Source: Anastrepha obliqua (lineage: Eukaryota > Arthropoda > Insecta > Diptera > Tephritidae). From it: a stretch of DNA of 64,000 nucleotides. The stretch lies in the NCBI RefSeq assembly GCF_027943255.1, contig NC_072892.1:167216792-167280791 (forward strand), read 5' to 3'. Under the pieces are notes generated by a model. The model searched no databases, was not told where the DNA came from, and saw only the letters and a list, made by a program, of their open reading frames with translations. Shown in pieces: positions 62,538-64,000 of the stretch (positions within the stretch are counted from its first letter, which is position 1; every line of letters starts with the position of its first letter). The position numbers and the translations under genes are program-made.

Positions 62538-64000
62538 GGTTGGTTGGTTAGAGTGGTGATTCAGCCAGAATCCAACTAGCGCTTCCGCACCATTTTGTTG
62601 CCACATCCTCGTTACCAAATTGTTTAACAGTTATTTGCAGCAGGACTATATCCAGTCTGTGCGGTTTAGGAACCTTATTAGGTTGTTGACGTCTAAGCCA
62701 GACAGTTGCTCGAGACTCTCGAACAGCGGTTTGCCCAGGGTTAACATTCTGTCCCTCCATAGGGCAGGGCATTCACAGAGGAAATGGAAGATTGTTTCTT
62801 TTTTCTCCGGTTGTTTACAACTGTGACAGTATGTGTTGTGAGGTATGCCCGTTTTGGCGGCTTGTTCTCGGATAGATCAAAAGCCAGTTATGACTGCCGT
62901 TAGTCTACAAGCGTCCCGTTGTTTCATGTTTATCAATGTCGACGTCTGCTTGAGGTTGTAGGTGGGCCATAACGTTCTGCTGATTTTGCATTTCGTCTGG
63001 TCCCTCCATCTACAATCTGCGATTTGGAGGTATTTTAGGGAAATTGCATTCTTGACTACACCTAATGGTTTGAATACCGGTACTGCAAGAACGTTATTCA
63101 TAGCAGATCCCCCTCTTGCCAGTTCATCGGCTTTTTCGTTACCTTCTATGTTGCAGTGTCCCGGGACCCAAATTAAGTTTACTTTATGGTTTTCACTCAA
63201 GGTGGTAAGGCTATTCCTATTTTGCTCCACCACTTTAGAGGTTGTTGTGGCCGAGTCCAGTGCTTTTATTTCAGCTTGGCTATCCGAAAGAATAGCAATA
63301 GTGCCCTTAAAAGAGAAATCTGCGATTAGTAACCTACAGGCTTCCCCAATTGCTAGTACTTCCGCATGGAAGACGATGCTGGAAGACGCACAAATTTCTC
63401 AATTTTAAGTCTGTGAGAATATATATCAGCTCAAACACCACAATCCATTTTACTACCATCTGTATAGACTGTGGTATCGAAGTTGTTTAGAGAGAATCCC
63501 TTATTCCATTCTTTTTTAGATGGAAAGAGTGTGGCAAAATTCCTATTGAACGTTACCATCGGGACGATGTAGTCAGTCCTCACCGAGGTTAACTGAGTTT
63601 GTCGCGATAATAGACTAGCGTGACCATAAGTTTTTCCTTTCCAGCGACCCGCTTCATTTAACCTAAATGCACTCATGGTTGCCGTCTTCTTTATTTGTAG
63701 GTCTATTGGAATAACGTGTGTCAGTGCATTGAGAGCGTCTCTAGGACATGATCTGATTGCTCCGACCGTTTTTGCACAGACTGATCTTGGTATTCTGCCG
63801 AGTAATTTGGTATTTCACTCTCTCCCTAGAGCTTTCCACCAAACTACCGAGGCATACGATAAAATTGGTCATATAACCGCCTTATACAGCCATAATGTAT
63901 GCTTAGGTTGAAGACCCCATCTTCTTCCAAGCATACGTTTACAGGCATATAAAGCAATTTCTGCTTTCCTTACCCGTTCTTCGACGTTTAACTTCCAGCT
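62538..64000 (-). pseudogene. non-LTR retrotransposon running off the window, (AACC)n tail
   Basis: From the edge: SWKLNVEERVRKAEIALYAC (RT thumb), a stop, YASVVWWKAL, IPIDLQIKKTATMSAFRLNE, TTVYTDGSKMDCGV (RNase H Asp, about 63440), a frameshift, HNKVNLIWVPGHCNIEGNEK and ADELARGGSA (about 63120), WRDQTKCKISRTLWPTYNLK, VITGF, then in another frame CHSCKQPEKKETIFHFLCEC (about 62800) and LIRFLNRTDWI with a stop near 62655. 3' UTR ends in AACC repeats at about 62538-62552. C-terminus resembles 6863-7190. Confidence 0.8.

Overview
The window is eukaryotic DNA from a higher (schizophoran) fly. It is AT-rich, with multi-exon genes that have GT..AG introns, dense DNA transposons and non-LTR retrotransposons, minisatellites and a pentanucleotide satellite. 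The mix of DD41D (rosa-type) mariners, RTE elements and piggyBac-like elements fits a tephritid fruit fly, but that placement is an inference and no species can be named from the sequence alone.

Only two host genes can be supported. (1) On the minus strand, eight coding exons between 49463 and 22981 assemble in phase into a 589-residue synaptotagmin-14-like protein: short lumenal N-terminus, one membrane span, Ser/Asn-rich linker, then two C2 domains without the calcium-binding aspartates. Its introns are unusually large (14.5 kb and 8.0 kb) because they have filled with transposons. (2) On the plus strand, two adjacent exons (58368-58526 and 58602-59175) encode the carrier domain of a SCaMC-type mitochondrial ATP-Mg/phosphate carrier, joined by a GC-AG intron. 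Its EF-hand exons and last exon were not found.

Layout. 1-1637: end of a piggyBac-like element with a TTAA site. 1.6-7.2 kb: non-LTR remnants, a DD41D mariner split by an RTE fragment, a tRNA-derived SINE, a Tc1-like element, and a repeat cluster carrying an 800-bp (TATGT)n array. 9.4-19 kb: a MITE, two DD41D mariners, and a DD34D mariner with a 3.1-kb RTE element inside it. 21.1-21.6 kb: a 53-bp minisatellite with a three-unit higher-order period. 22.98-49.46 kb: the Syt14-like gene; its introns hold a 671-codon open RT/RNase H frame, a near-perfect 37-bp hairpin, a Tc1-like element with other transposons nested in it, and a piggyBac-like element inside a MITE-like element. 50.9-51.8 kb: a DD41D mariner with an uninterrupted but shortened ORF. 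52.7-56.8 kb: opposed non-LTR fragments and a 970-bp (ATAAC)n array fused to a dispersed repeat. 57-59.2 kb: the SCaMC gene. 59.5-64 kb: a second copy of the dispersed repeat, a mariner fragment and two non-LTR remnants.

No bacterial features, CRISPR arrays or defence islands are present. The most noteworthy items are the satellite-bearing repeats, the hairpin-containing minisatellite, the transposase relics that keep only one half of the protein, the nested insertion histories, and the GC-AG intron.
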